This document shows positions 37,488-50,000 of a DNA stretch of 64,000 bases, one piece after another. How positions within the stretch are numbered: position 1 is the first letter of the stretch; every line of letters starts with the position of its first letter. Origin of the DNA: Wuchereria bancrofti. Its lineage: Eukaryota; Nematoda; Chromadorea; Rhabditida; Onchocercidae. The stretch covers positions 15,205,075-15,269,074 of the forward strand of contig SSBO01000012.1 in assembly GCA_005281725.1 (NCBI GenBank), given 5' to 3'. The position numbers and the translations under genes were made by a program. The notes beneath the pieces were generated by a model that did no database searches, was not told where the DNA came from, and saw nothing but the letters and a program-made list of their open reading frames with translations.

Positions 37488-39619
37488 GTATCTTATCATC
37501 ACTTAGCTTGTCCCTTTCTTGACAACTGATATGCGTCTCTATCCGTCCACTTCTGTATGAGGCATCGCCAGTTCGCATTGGACAAAAGACCACATTTTTA
37601 AGCTGAACTCTTCAGTGAGGAGTGATTAAAATGAAATGAGACAATATGAAGCGGAGAGAGAAAAGGGGCGCAAAGGGGAGAGGTTGTGGCTCGGTAGTAT
37701 CAAAGTACTCAAAGATGGACCTTTCCACTACACTCCATTCACTTCACACTATTCTTTGACCATTTCATTTTATACATTTTGTCCCCGTGATGACATCGAA
37801 ACAATGACTACACCGCACCCATTTCCTCCTCTGCCGTTTGCTTTTTGTCGTCAAACTTTGTAACTATTTTGCATAGGAAACTATCATTTTCATTCTTTCT
37901 TCCTGGTAATATTTATTTATTTTCTTTTGCCCATTGAGAATCTTCAAGACATTACCGCCAATCTTCGCCATCGAATTACTTCTGTCGCTTCTGTTTCATT
38001 ACAAATGGAAATCTATTTTTTCTTAAATAACGTTTTCGAAACAGTTTTCTTACTTTCAAAAATCTTCTATGAAATCTTGAGGATAATAATTGTCTTCTCC
38101 TGCTAATATAATTATTAATATATTCTGCAATTGTGGAAAAGCAAGAGTGACCTTCCGAAAAGTTTGACTATAAACCGTTTTTTTCTTTCCGACTTTTCGT
38201 CTATTTGGATTAATCTTTCTTTAACACTCGTCATTAACCACTCTTGATACTTTCCTTCGGAATTATGCTTCTTTAGTATGCTGTGTTGCCATTGTATTTC
38301 TGAATGAATAATCGATCGATGAGAGAAGAAAATTGGAGGGCAGTTTTGACAAAGGTCAACAGCTTAGTGGACAACGTGACCCATTAGAGATCCTTGTCCT
38401 TCATCTTCACTTCTTGTTATCTTCTAGCGATATTTATTTAAGAAGTTTGTGCAATTTGTTACCCTAATTTTTGTTTATGACTTCTAAACCTTTTTGTTTG
38501 ATAATAATTTTGCCAAATTATTAAATTACAGTAGTGTTTTGCGATTGAATGGAGTTTATATGAAATAATTTATAAAATAAAATATGCGATAATGTGCCCT
38601 TTTTGAAACTTTTCATGTTGATCACAAAGTAATTACTAAACTTAGGTAATAAATTACTCATTATTTATTTCAATTGCAAAATTCCAAAATGATAAGAAAA
38701 TTTGGATGATTGCATAGTTTAAAATTGATGCTATTACTATAAACATTAAGTTTATATAACGGTTTTCTTAATTTCATCACCTATTATTTCCTTTATTCTT
38801 CATGTACGGTTCTCGTATTTGCTGCAAATTTCAAAATAATCAAATGATTGCAATGAATTTTGGGTTTAACAGATCAAAAATATCAGTGATCTAACGAATT
38901 AACGGAGTAAACAGATTTTCAACTGATTATCTTAATGGTTTAAATCTGCTTCAACAATTTAAAAGTTATTGATACTAATTCAGAAGTTAAATATTCAAAT
39001 TATTTTTTAAATACTTTGGTACTTTTACTGGGAATATACTGAATCCTTGTTGTTAATAGGTTCGATTGGAAAGCTTAAAGTTCCTCATAATATTACATTT
39101 TACAAATTTTAAATAAAAGAATACGTTTTCAAAATACATTTTCAGCCTAACATTTCCTCTTCAATTTTCTATTTATTATAACTTGTCCAGGTAGGTAGGA
39201 TAAAAAATACAGAGAGAAGATCGAATTGCTTTTCGCTTTTAGAAACCAGCAGTTTCTTTAAAACTTAGTCGTATAGAAATAGTCTTCAGTTTTTCATCTA
39301 TTGAATAACTATTTATCTTAGTGTATTATTGTTTAAGAAAATCACTGCTTAAATTTTATGAATTCTCTGAAACAGTGAATTGAGAAGTAATGTTCTGCCT
39401 TTTTTATTTTCTCATTGATTTTGTCAAATATTCGTATTTTCTGAGCTATTTGCCTGTTTTATAATAGCAAGTGCTACTTTTGTATGACTCAGTTCTACTC
39501 CACAACGACATTTTTAATTTAGTACCTGATTTAATTAATCAGAAAATAACCACTGTTGTGTTGAAATTCTTAAGGGTGGAAACAAAAACTGGCCAAGTTT
39601 ATTTTAAATTTTGATTTAG
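37488..39619. other. Intergenic or intronic AT-rich stretch
   Basis: No convincing exon. A frame at 37636-37863 begins with an Arg/Glu/Lys-rich stretch and then loses coding character. It has no splice partners and no family. The remainder is long AT-rich sequence with no structure noticed. Confidence 0.4.
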
Positions 39620-39651
39620 GTGTTGTGAAATTTTCAGATTATTTGAACAAA

Positions 39652-42600
39652 ATGCTTGGCATTCCACTGATCTCAGAATATATTCATAAAGTAGTCAAAC
39701 CACAGGTGGTTGCCGATAAAGTGGATTTCTTGAATTATTATGCAACATCACTATTACTAGCTTTGGTAGCATTGGCTATCTCAGCAAAACAGTATTTTGG
39801 TTCACCAATTCAGTGCTGGGTACCAATGGAATTTCGAGGTATTTTCAAAGAACTTATTTGCTTGATTATAAATTTCGAAAAAAAGAAAGTTGAGAATTTC
39901 ACTTTGAAAAGTTCATTTTCAGGCGGTTGGGAAAAATATGCAGAGGATTACTGCTTTATTCAAAATTCATACTATATTCCGTTTACGGAACAGATACCAG
40001 AAGAATTACATGAACGGAATGATCAGATCAGTTATTATCGGGTATTACATTTTCTTCAAGTATTTAAGTAATGAGGAGGAAATTAAACATTTTACTATAT
40101 TCGAGAATAGCAAATTTTAGTTTGATCATTAGCAAATTAAATTATATGGCGAATACTTAAAAACGAAATAAATGTATAAATATTGCTGAATTTACTACAT
40201 TTCAGTGGGTGCCAATAGTGCTAGCCTTGCAAGCTTTAATGTTTTTTGCCCCTAACTATTTTTGGAATATTCTTTACAAAGAAACAGGTAATGTTCAAGA
40301 AACTTTCCTTTTTTTCTTACTTTTATATTAATTCCTTAGCATATTTCTTATTAGCTTTTCATCTTCGCTTATTTTTTTGTTGAATTCAAATTGTACAGTT
40401 CATTTTTTGGAAAAGATAAGTTGAATGGAATTTTAATTTCCATGGTGCATTGGAACAATTGCAGCGATGTCTAATCACATCTATTATTTAATAACCAATA
40501 TATTATTAAGTGAAATCCTTGTTTCATGGTCCGAAGTGAACTGAAGCATTCATTCCACGATCTCAAGTGGACTAAAGCACTCGTTCTATGATTATTAAGT
40601 CTAAGATTTCGATTAATCTTTAAAGACTAAAATTTCATCATTCTGAAATCTCCATAATTCTTTATCCATAATTCTTTAACAGCAATACAACCGCAAGGAA
40701 TAGTAAAAGAAGCTAAGAAATGCTCTACTTTGCATGGTCACAATCGTGACGTAGAAATTCGAAATTTGGCAGAATATATCGGAGATACAGTATCACTTTT
40801 CAGTTCTCAAGATGGTTTCAGAGTGGTTAGATTTTCGTAAAAAATTTTTTCTTTTTGGCTGGAAAAATCCAAGTTTTTGTTTCTCTGGTAATTTTTCCGC
40901 TACTTTCATTTTTTGAATATTCAGAAATTTAAATATGGGTATTTTAGGGATTTGCTCGATCCGGTCGAAATGCTACAATGTTATATTTGTTAACGAAGCT
41001 TCTTTATGTTTTAAATATTATTGGTCAGATTTACATGCTGAATCATTTCTTCGGTGGTGATTATCTGCAGTGGGGTTTTCAAGTATCTGAGAGATTTCCT
41101 TTCTATTTCTCTTTTTTTCTTTATTACCATTGCTAATGTAAGATTTCTCGTCAGTAATAGAGTCAGTATGATTGAAATTTAGTTTTAACTTCGGTGGGAT
41201 AATAATTAGTCTACCATTCATTAATAAAATGTAGGATTGTTATGAACCTCTGATTATTGAGTGATCTAACACTTTTCGATCATTCAAGATAGCGCTCCTA
41301 CTTTCTTGTAGGACTTCAATACTAACTTTAAAAGTATCACTTCCGTCGTTATTTTATCAATGAAATTAGACTAAAAGAATGTTTTGCAGACAATAACGGA
41401 AGTAGTGTCCGGAAGGGAATGGATGGAATCAGCAATATTCCCACGTGTTATCATGTGTGACTTCCAGGTTTAACTCTTTTAACTTCGCTCAGTAATTTCA
41501 TTTGGTTCTCATGAAATTTCAAAAAATATGCAAAACGTCTTGTCTACTAATTGCAAAGGCAAGATATGCATGAGAACCATTTCATTTTCATCTTTTTAGG
41601 TACGCCGACTGGGTAATATACAGCGTCATACGGTACAATGCGTCATCATGATGAATATGATCAATGAGAAATTTTACCTGTTTCTCTTGTTTTGGTTCAT
41701 TTTCATAGGTATTTGCACGGTTATTAATTTCTTATACTATCTCTTCCTGTTGTGTATGTCAAGAGCGCGCGCGCAATTGGTATTGTGGAATATTAACAAG
41801 CGCGAATGGGAGGTGCGGATTTGATATTTGCTTTTCATTCCTTTTTATTTTCTGTTTTTTATCTGACAAGCACTTGTTTGCTTGCTACTTCATTGGCTCA
41901 GTGTTTATTTGATTTTCAAACAAAAATTAACTTTTTGTGTGAAAATCTGATTAAAGCATCAAATAAATTTTGCTTATTTTCAGTTATCCGGATTCCATAA
42001 CGACGATATGAAGCGTTTCGTAAACGATTTCCTTCGACCTGATGGTGTACTTCTGTTGAAATTTATCAGTGAGCATGTCGATGCCAGGATATCCCGGGAT
42101 CTTGTTAACGAGTTAATTCGAATTTATTCAAAACAGGTCCGTATTGATTGCTATTAAGATTTTCTTTTCGTACTGAATAACCTTCAATTTATAACAGATT
42201 TGTTCAGAAGTATTACTGAAATTATTTTGTAATTAGAACTCTTCAAATTGAAAGTTCAATTTAATCTAAAATGGTATGAATTTCAACTTTTTTTGCAGCA
42301 AAACATATCCTTAGAGAACGATAGCAAACAAACGTCGAGTGTATCTTCGGAAGAAAAGGCACTGATAACCAGCAGCAAAACAAATAAAAAGTATTATGGA
42401 AATTTCGGGAAAAATATTAAGGTTTCAATTTTATCTTAATTCACCTTTTCTAATTTCTTAACAGTGTTTTGTAAAAAACTTATATATTTCACGATCGATT
42501 TTTTTATGGACATTTTAGTGTTTTGAAAAATTTCTGAAGTTTTGGAAGATCCCATAAACTAAAAAATATGTGGAAAAAAGTTTGAAACATTTTTACACTC

Positions 42601-42853
42601 AAAAGAAGTTAACTTTTTTCAGTCGCTTTACCCTTCAAAGGGCAATATACCAATACCAAGTCAAATGCAGCATTCACCTTTGTATGGAACTGGCTATGAA
42701 AGTGCTCCTGTTCTGGAGGACCTTGTTGACGGAACTCTACCTATTCGCGCAATGGCACGTGCTCGAGTTACACAGTCTCAGAATCATTCCACCGAAAATG
42801 TTTATGGCAGTCCTGGATCGCAACTGCGACAGAATACACCCACTGAAGTCTAA
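39652..42853 (+). CDS. inx: Innexin (gap-junction channel subunit), 10 exons, about 487 residues
   Basis: Forms invertebrate gap junctions and hemichannels in the plasma membrane. Exons 39652-39838, 39923-40041, 40206-40287, 40683-40825, 40948-41082, 41390-41467, 41600-41812, 41984-42136, 42299-42421 and 42623-42853; phases agree. Start chosen at [10 protein letters not shown], since innexins begin about here. TM1 is at about 32-46. The [15 protein letters not shown] signature and the first-loop cysteines C55 and C73 are present. TM2 follows YYRWVP (100-105); the family motif is YYQWV, so Gln is replaced by Arg. TM3 lies before [14 protein letters not shown]. The second-loop cysteines are in IMCDF and TVQCV. 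TM4 is [22 protein letters not shown]. The cytoplasmic tail has [19 protein letters not shown] and ends TPTEV, a class I PDZ-ligand form. The [15 protein letters not shown] stretch recalls C. elegans INX-3, but the subtype is not certain. A longer N-terminus through an upstream exon is possible. Confidence 0.93.
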
Positions 42854-44087
42854 ATTTATCAGTTGGATTGCTGAGATGGTTGCATATTTTTTAATGAGAG
42901 ATTGATTTTGTTGATTTTTCCTTATCTCAATATTTTTTGATGGATCAGTGGATAATTAGAAATTCATTTTGTTTACAATGAAACATAATGCTGGAATCAC
43001 TGGCTTCAATCGAATCCCTTAAATGTGTTAATTAAAAAACATTTCCAAATAATCAAAAATTGGAAATATTACATTTGAAAGATCAAATGTATCGCTAAAG
43101 TGTTATTTGTTTGTGTTTTTCTAGCATTTTATTGAAAGACTTTGTGTTGCTTTTTAACATTTTCCTTTCAAACAGTACATGTTTCGCGGGAAAATAATAA
43201 TGTATTGTTTTTTAAGTTAGAAATTACAAACGGCAAAAACAACTTAATAGCAAAAAAGTGTCATCTCAGTAATTTAATAAACTACCAACCCCAATTCATC
43301 TGTTGTTATTAAATCTCAATTTTCATCCTACAACTTTAGTTTAGTTATATTATAATTTGCATCTATTTGTTTGCAATTAACAAATAAAACTCAACCGTTT
43401 ATGATATTATAAAAATTAAATGTGCAATTGTGGGATTAATTCATACTACAGTGCTTCTGCATACCATCTTAAAATATATTGTATATTTCCGGATGTATCG
43501 GATAAGAAGTACTTTTTTCATCTCTTTATGTTGTAACATTAAACTTTTGATGGAATGGACAATATCAGAATCATTACTGCATTTCGGTGGGCATTTCAAT
43601 ATTGGACTACTTCAAATATCCCGAATTTTATGCTGTCTATCAAGTTTTTTGATCCAAAAAAGTTTTATTAATTTTTTAACAAGTTTTTTCAAAACGTTAA
43701 AGATTTGTTACAGTTTTTTACAACCAATTATAACAGCGTGAGAGGCTGCTTGTCTATTTGGCCATGTTCGGTGTGTATCTTTGTTTCATCAGCAGAAATA
43801 CTATTTTGTTTATCATACATGTGTTTATCTATTGTTGATCATTCTATCAAATACTGCCAAAAAGGATTTTCTTAAATTTACAGACAACAGTGCTTTTTTA
43901 AAATTTACAGACAGTGGTCATTCCCATTTCAGCAAGCATTTCATCTCGCATGTTTCATTTCTCATTATTCTGATGATACCATTTTGATGCATGATAAAAA
44001 CTTCTGAAATGTTTCAGAACATCCACAGAAAGAGTATCAATATCAGATTTCTTCGCTATCACTGATTCACATGTTTACAAAAAAGCA
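42854..44087. other. Convergent intergenic region between innexin and adenylate kinase genes
   Basis: Contains the 3' flanks of both genes. A frame at 43430-43741 is rich in Ile/Phe/Leu/Ser, as expected from AT-rich random sequence, and has no family features. No gene called. Confidence 0.45.
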
Positions 44088-47000
44088 TTATTGTCCCGCA
44101 ATTTTCTTTTGTGATTCTTCCGATAATGACTGGCTTCTCTCGCATTCTCGATCTGTAAAAAAGATTCAGATGGCTGAAATGCAATTACTGTAAAAAGGTG
44201 CTGTAAAAAGGTGGCTGAAATGTAATTACTAGTCATTTTAAATATTTTTAATATCAGATTTAAGTTTTTATAAAGTTACCTTTAGCGAGAATAGTGCTAT
44301 CGAGTTCTTCAACAATTTCCTCAAAAATCTTCTCTAAATTATTATCGCCATCAACCTGAGAAAAACCAAATTTCTACTTAAAACCTTCAATTCTTTTGTC
44401 AGAAAAATTAAATAAAAGTGGAGCGACAAAACAACCAAGCGTTAATGTAGAATTTAAAGATGGAGATCTGAACTTTTTTTTACTTTTGAAGAAAAGCTGA
44501 AAAAGCTTATTAAGGAATTGTTTAGACCAAGACATAGTAATAAGCTTAATAAAATACTCCTCTGAACTACAATTTATATTAAAACTGATTTATATTAAGA
44601 AGCTCCTCTTCAGAGTATCTTAAGTTAATATTAGGAAAAAGTAAACTGTATTCATACACATACCACTTTAAGCTTCCCTTTATCATCAAAATATTTCAGC
44701 ATCGGTAGTGTATTTTGCTTAAACATCTGTAGTCGAGCATTTATTACTTCTGGATTGTCGTCTGAAAAAGGAGCAATCAGAAAGTTTCTGATTATTTAAT
44801 GAGATGATAACATGGCTGCAAACTTTAAACTGTTTGAGGATACCAAAGCATTCAGCATTCATACACCTTACGTTTTTTATACCTGTTCTAACTACTATCC
44901 CCTCTTTCTTGCGTTTCTTAATAGTTTCGATGCAAAAATCTTCAGTGCAGTCGATTAAGATCACCGAAACAAGTCGGTCAATCTGAAATAAAATTTTCTC
45001 AACCATTTCTATCAGAATGCTTTTAATTACCTGAAACTGTTATCGAATCATTACTACCTGATTTTCAAAATCGATAGCTTGATTTTTTGCCCGTGGATAA
45101 CCTTCAATAATATAACCGCTACTAATATTATCCTCATCGTAAATTTTTGAGTAAAGCAATTCACGACAGATTTTCTGAAATAAATGGTATGAAAATGTTT
45201 CAACTAAGTGCATTAAAGAAAAAAAAGTTTAATGAAATTCCTGAGATAAAAACTAGTACAACAGTGAAACGAAGTAAACCTATCCTGGAAGATAAAACAT
45301 AAAAAATTGCTACCGTAGGCACTGCCTCACCACCATCCATTTTTTTCCCAATTCTTCGCCACAATTGATCATCCGCATTTACTTGTACCTCTTTCCTAAG
45401 TAAATCACCCATGCTAAGATACATGAAACCGTCGTATCGCACAGCTATACGCTTTGAAATTTCCGCTTTATTAGATCCTGGAGGACCTGGAGCATGCTCG
45501 AATTATTGTTTCATTTAAAATTTTAGTAAACTATTACTAGATGTTATTATGGACACTTGCTTTAAAATTCGAAACATCATTGTAAAATCCAAATCTTCCC
45601 AGTTACTGTTAAAAATTTCGAGCTTTCAGGTTTGAAATCGCATATGATTTTTCAAAACTACATATATTATGCTCCAGATTTTCTTAGTCTAAGCAAGTGG
45701 CCCAACATAATCCGAATATATGTGTGCACATAAGGACAGGCTTCGCTAAAAGCATACTTACTTGGCTAATAAAAAGAAAAAGAATTCTTTACAACTAGTG
45801 TTATCACAAGAGCACTGTTAGTATAGTAAATATTTAATGAAGAAAGAATGGTATGCTTTGAGGTGCTTAAATTTATTCAATGTCAACAAATATTCGGTCA
45901 AATAGTGTGACATTCGGCAAAAGAACACATAAATGAAAGAAAACAATCAAACATTTCAAGCACACAGTAAATAATTTATTAGTTTAGTACTACGTAATGT
46001 TATAAAAAGTGTTGAAACTTTGCTCACCAACAATGACGATAGCTGATGCATTATTGGGTAAACCTGGCGGAAAACGATTATCCACTGCGGAAGCGTTTGA
46101 TTTTGAATCGGGCGATGGTCCGCCAATTAGTTGAGCTGAAATGACCGAAAGAGTGCTCCGTAATTTCAGTAAAAAGGATGAAACAATTAAATCAATATCA
46201 ATCAAAAATACAAATAGCTGTTTTGCTATAAAATTTGAAAGTAGTTTTATAAAGAAATAAGAAATTTCAACTTTCCTTTCATGCGTTTCTTATTTTTATG
46301 CAATGCAACAAAGGAAACACTATGGGCAACAAGAAATAAATTATTAAACTCCTAAAACCGACAAAATTTCTGAAAAGTTATAAAGCACATTCTCCCTAAA
46401 CGTTTAATACCGAAATAATAGAATGAAGACTGCATTTCGTCATAAAGGTTTTTTCTATTCGTAATATCCCATTCAGTTTCGTAATTTTCCCTTACTCATC
46501 AGTTTGATTAATTGGGTATGATTTACCATTATTTTTATTGTTAACACTGGTTAGTTGCTTTGTTCGCAGCAATAGCAATAGCTATAAACTAGCCATAATT
46601 GTGGACGGTTTAGATTAAGAAGACTGAATTTTTTTTCGGAATTCGTAAATGAGATGACGTAAAGTTACACTTCAAACCAAATACAAAAGACATGTGCACA
46701 TCCTCAGTCTGTATACAGTCAGAATTTTAGAATTCATTTCAGAAAATTGATTACTATTTGAATATCATTAATTATTTGTTTTTTTTTCTCTTAATGTTTT
46801 TTTGATCTTCATTGATAGGATGGCGAATGTGTAATGTAGGAAGATATTGATAAGATGATGAATATGTAGTTAAACTGTTCAGCAGCAATATTTGAGTAAT
46901 TTCTGGCTAAATTAAGCATTTTGGAAAAAGCAACAGTAAACCTGAATGAAATTCAGAATGAGGGAAGATAAAAGATAAGCAATCATATAGTGTTTGTAAC

Positions 47001-50000
47001 TGTTATCACTAAAACATACTTCAGGAGAAGCAAAGAAATGAAAGATTGTTAAGGATAAATTGGAGAACTTCTGCATTCCAATTTTTGTGCAAGATCGAAA
47101 AAAAAGAATGCAAAATGGAAAATTCTGCGATCTTTTGGAACAAAACTTACTCTCACTTTTGATAGTCTGTGCTGACTGACTTCCACTTTTGGCGCTGTGT
47201 GGAGATCGACGTGAAGTTTCAGATGATTTTGAAGTTTGTGAAACTGTCCTGCTGATTTTGCTTAGCGTCTTCTTAGTAAATGACTTGGCTTAAATTTATT
47301 AGTAGTATCAAAAGCTATGAATGATAAATTTGTTGAAAAATAGCCAAATAAATGAAAAGTTATTATATTTATTTACTTTGAGTAAGTAAATACCGAATTG
47401 TGCGGAAATATTTCTCAATGACTTCAGAGTTTTTGAAAATTAGGATAAATGTTTGAAAAAAATTTGCAATACATATGTGTAAATGGTTCCAACCTGAAAA
47501 TCAACCTAATTCAATGAAGTTAAATTGAATATCAATTAATTTTAAATGCAATCAATTTTAATTAATTCAGAGAGATTTAGAAAACTTCTAACTCGATTGT
47601 CTCGATGATTGCGATGACCCTTCCAGATTTGGTGCGTCATTTGTTGAAACTGGCGTTACTGGTGCTGGCTGTGTAATGCTTTCTAAAAAAAAAAAAATTT
47701 CTAAGTTAAGTTTTTAGGTTAGATTACAATGATTTGATGTAAAGTGCAAAATTTCTCTTTAATCATAAGAAAGTCATTTATTCATGTTTCTCTAGCTTTT
47801 ATTATCATAAATATATCTAGCAATTTACCACTTGTAGTTCCTGATATCTGTGATTTCTCCCGTACTTCGGTGTTTGTTATCGCGGAATCAACCCTCACTT
47901 CTCTGAGTTTTGATTCACTAGCCTGTAAAATAGTTTAAAATTCGGTTGATTTACGAACAGCAGATTTTCGATCGGAACACTCATAAGCATTTCAAAAATT
48001 TTATGCTTGCAACGGATGATCCAACTAAGATCTGAAAACATTGTCAATCTCCCAAATTAGCGAAAATAGACTAAATTGTATAAGTTACACTAGCTTCCAT
48101 ACTTCCTTTGTCTATGACAATTTTGACAAAAAAGATTACCTTCATTATATTTTAGATTACTTTCATTATATTTTAATAAGAAAAGTCTAATCTTACGGTA
48201 ATTATTATGGTAAAACACAACCTTTTCTCACTTAATTCTACCTTACAGTGTTTTAAAATTTCAACCTCTTTAATACGGAAATAAGCATAGAAGAGATATT
48301 CTTTCGGAGTAAAAGTGCTATATAACGAAGAATTATATTATGTAAAAAAAGCTGAAATAAATCGTACTGCATTTCCTTTACGTGAAGGTTGGCGTTTTGA
48401 GGCTGTTAATGGCTTATCTTTTTCTGAAAACAATGGTTACATAAAACAGTTTCTGGTATTCCATTTCTTTTTCATTTCTAGTCAAGTCGAAAAACGATGT
48501 TTTCTTCAGTATTTACATTAAAAGTATGTATAAATCATTAGAGATTAAGTTTACATTAAAAGTATGCATGAATAGAATGAATCTACTGAAGAATTTAGAA
48601 GATCGCTGACCGTGTTAAGCGCAATATATTTCTCTCTTTATATTTCTGTTGTAATCATTTGAAATTGCTACGAATTTACTGCTTATGAATTTCCAGTTAA
48701 AATTTTCTTTTCTTATCTATTTGCGATAATTTTTTGCTGATGAAATCACAAATTAAAATTTGATGAAGTTTACCAGATGTCGTCTCTGATGTAGGTTTTT
48801 CAGATGCTGACGTTCTCGTGTTTGTTATATCCCTTGCTGTTACTGGGGAATTTAAAGCTAATGTAGCAGGTTCACCTTCCGCTCCTGTAGCACTGCTTAG
48901 TCTTAGATCTGCTTTCGTTTCATTCTTTTCTACTTCGGCTTTTGTTGCCGGACATGATTGATTTTCAGAAGTTTGCGCAGTGGCTACTGCAGCTTCTACA
49001 ATTGCCACGGCTTCTGCCACAGTAGCAACCTGGAAATTTTTACTTAAGTCGGGAAATAAATTTTTAATCATTGTGGACAACTCTGAAGACTGCTGCTACA
49101 TAGCAATTAGTTCCTTAACTATCCTTACTATTCCGATCTTAAATACAACTTCAGTTGTAGTATCAGAGCTGCTAAAATAATTCAAAGATCAAAAAAGTGA
49201 GAAAACTAGATGTCACACGAGACAGTACAAAAAGTATTTGTGAAGGTAACGCAATATGGCTTAAATTAATAAGTGTCTTGAAAAAATTAGGTGACTAAAT
49301 TTTATTAAATCGCATAGTTTATTGCAAAACGCCATTGGGCAAAATTTCAATTACCACTTGGCTATCGAATATATCTCTTGAACGCAAATTAGGTCAGACT
49401 CATTTCATCGTGCTATTCATAAAATGAGTTATCCACTTATAAATTTCGACATTTCAAACAATCTATTGAACAAAGTGTGCTTTTGATTTAACATAAATAG
49501 TAGTGTTATGATGAAGCAACAGAAATTAGCTCACTTCTTCCCACAAACTCTTACTTTAGCACTTATCTGTTATTAGGGAACAAAGTGGTTATATTTTGAG
49601 GATGTTCAATATTAAAATAATATTAGTTCCTATAAAATATTTATGCAATGTTCTTAAACGTTAATATCGCATAGTTATTGCAAATTTAAGTATTTTGGAG
49701 TACCGCATCGGGTCGTTGCAGTGGTGATTCCGCTCTTGAAGCCACTTTTGAGGTTGTAACTGGTACACCAAGTTCCATCGCTCGCTGGATTAGCAATTTC
49801 ATACGTTCAAAAATCCACTGATCGCTTTGTTCTCCAGGTATCTAGAATATCAAGACTTAGATATTGTCAAAGTTAAAGAGTATCTTCTAAGGAAATTAGG
49901 GTGGAGAAATATATAAACAGACAAGTAACTAAACAAATAATTAGAAGGTATGCTAAACTGTTTTTATATAAATTGTAAACTGACCAGATGTAATAATCGT

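Noticed and set aside
43430..43741. 103-codon hydrophobic frame downstream of the innexin
   Set aside because: Composition is that of T-rich DNA; no family, no polar/hydrophobic organisation, and it sits in a 3' flank.
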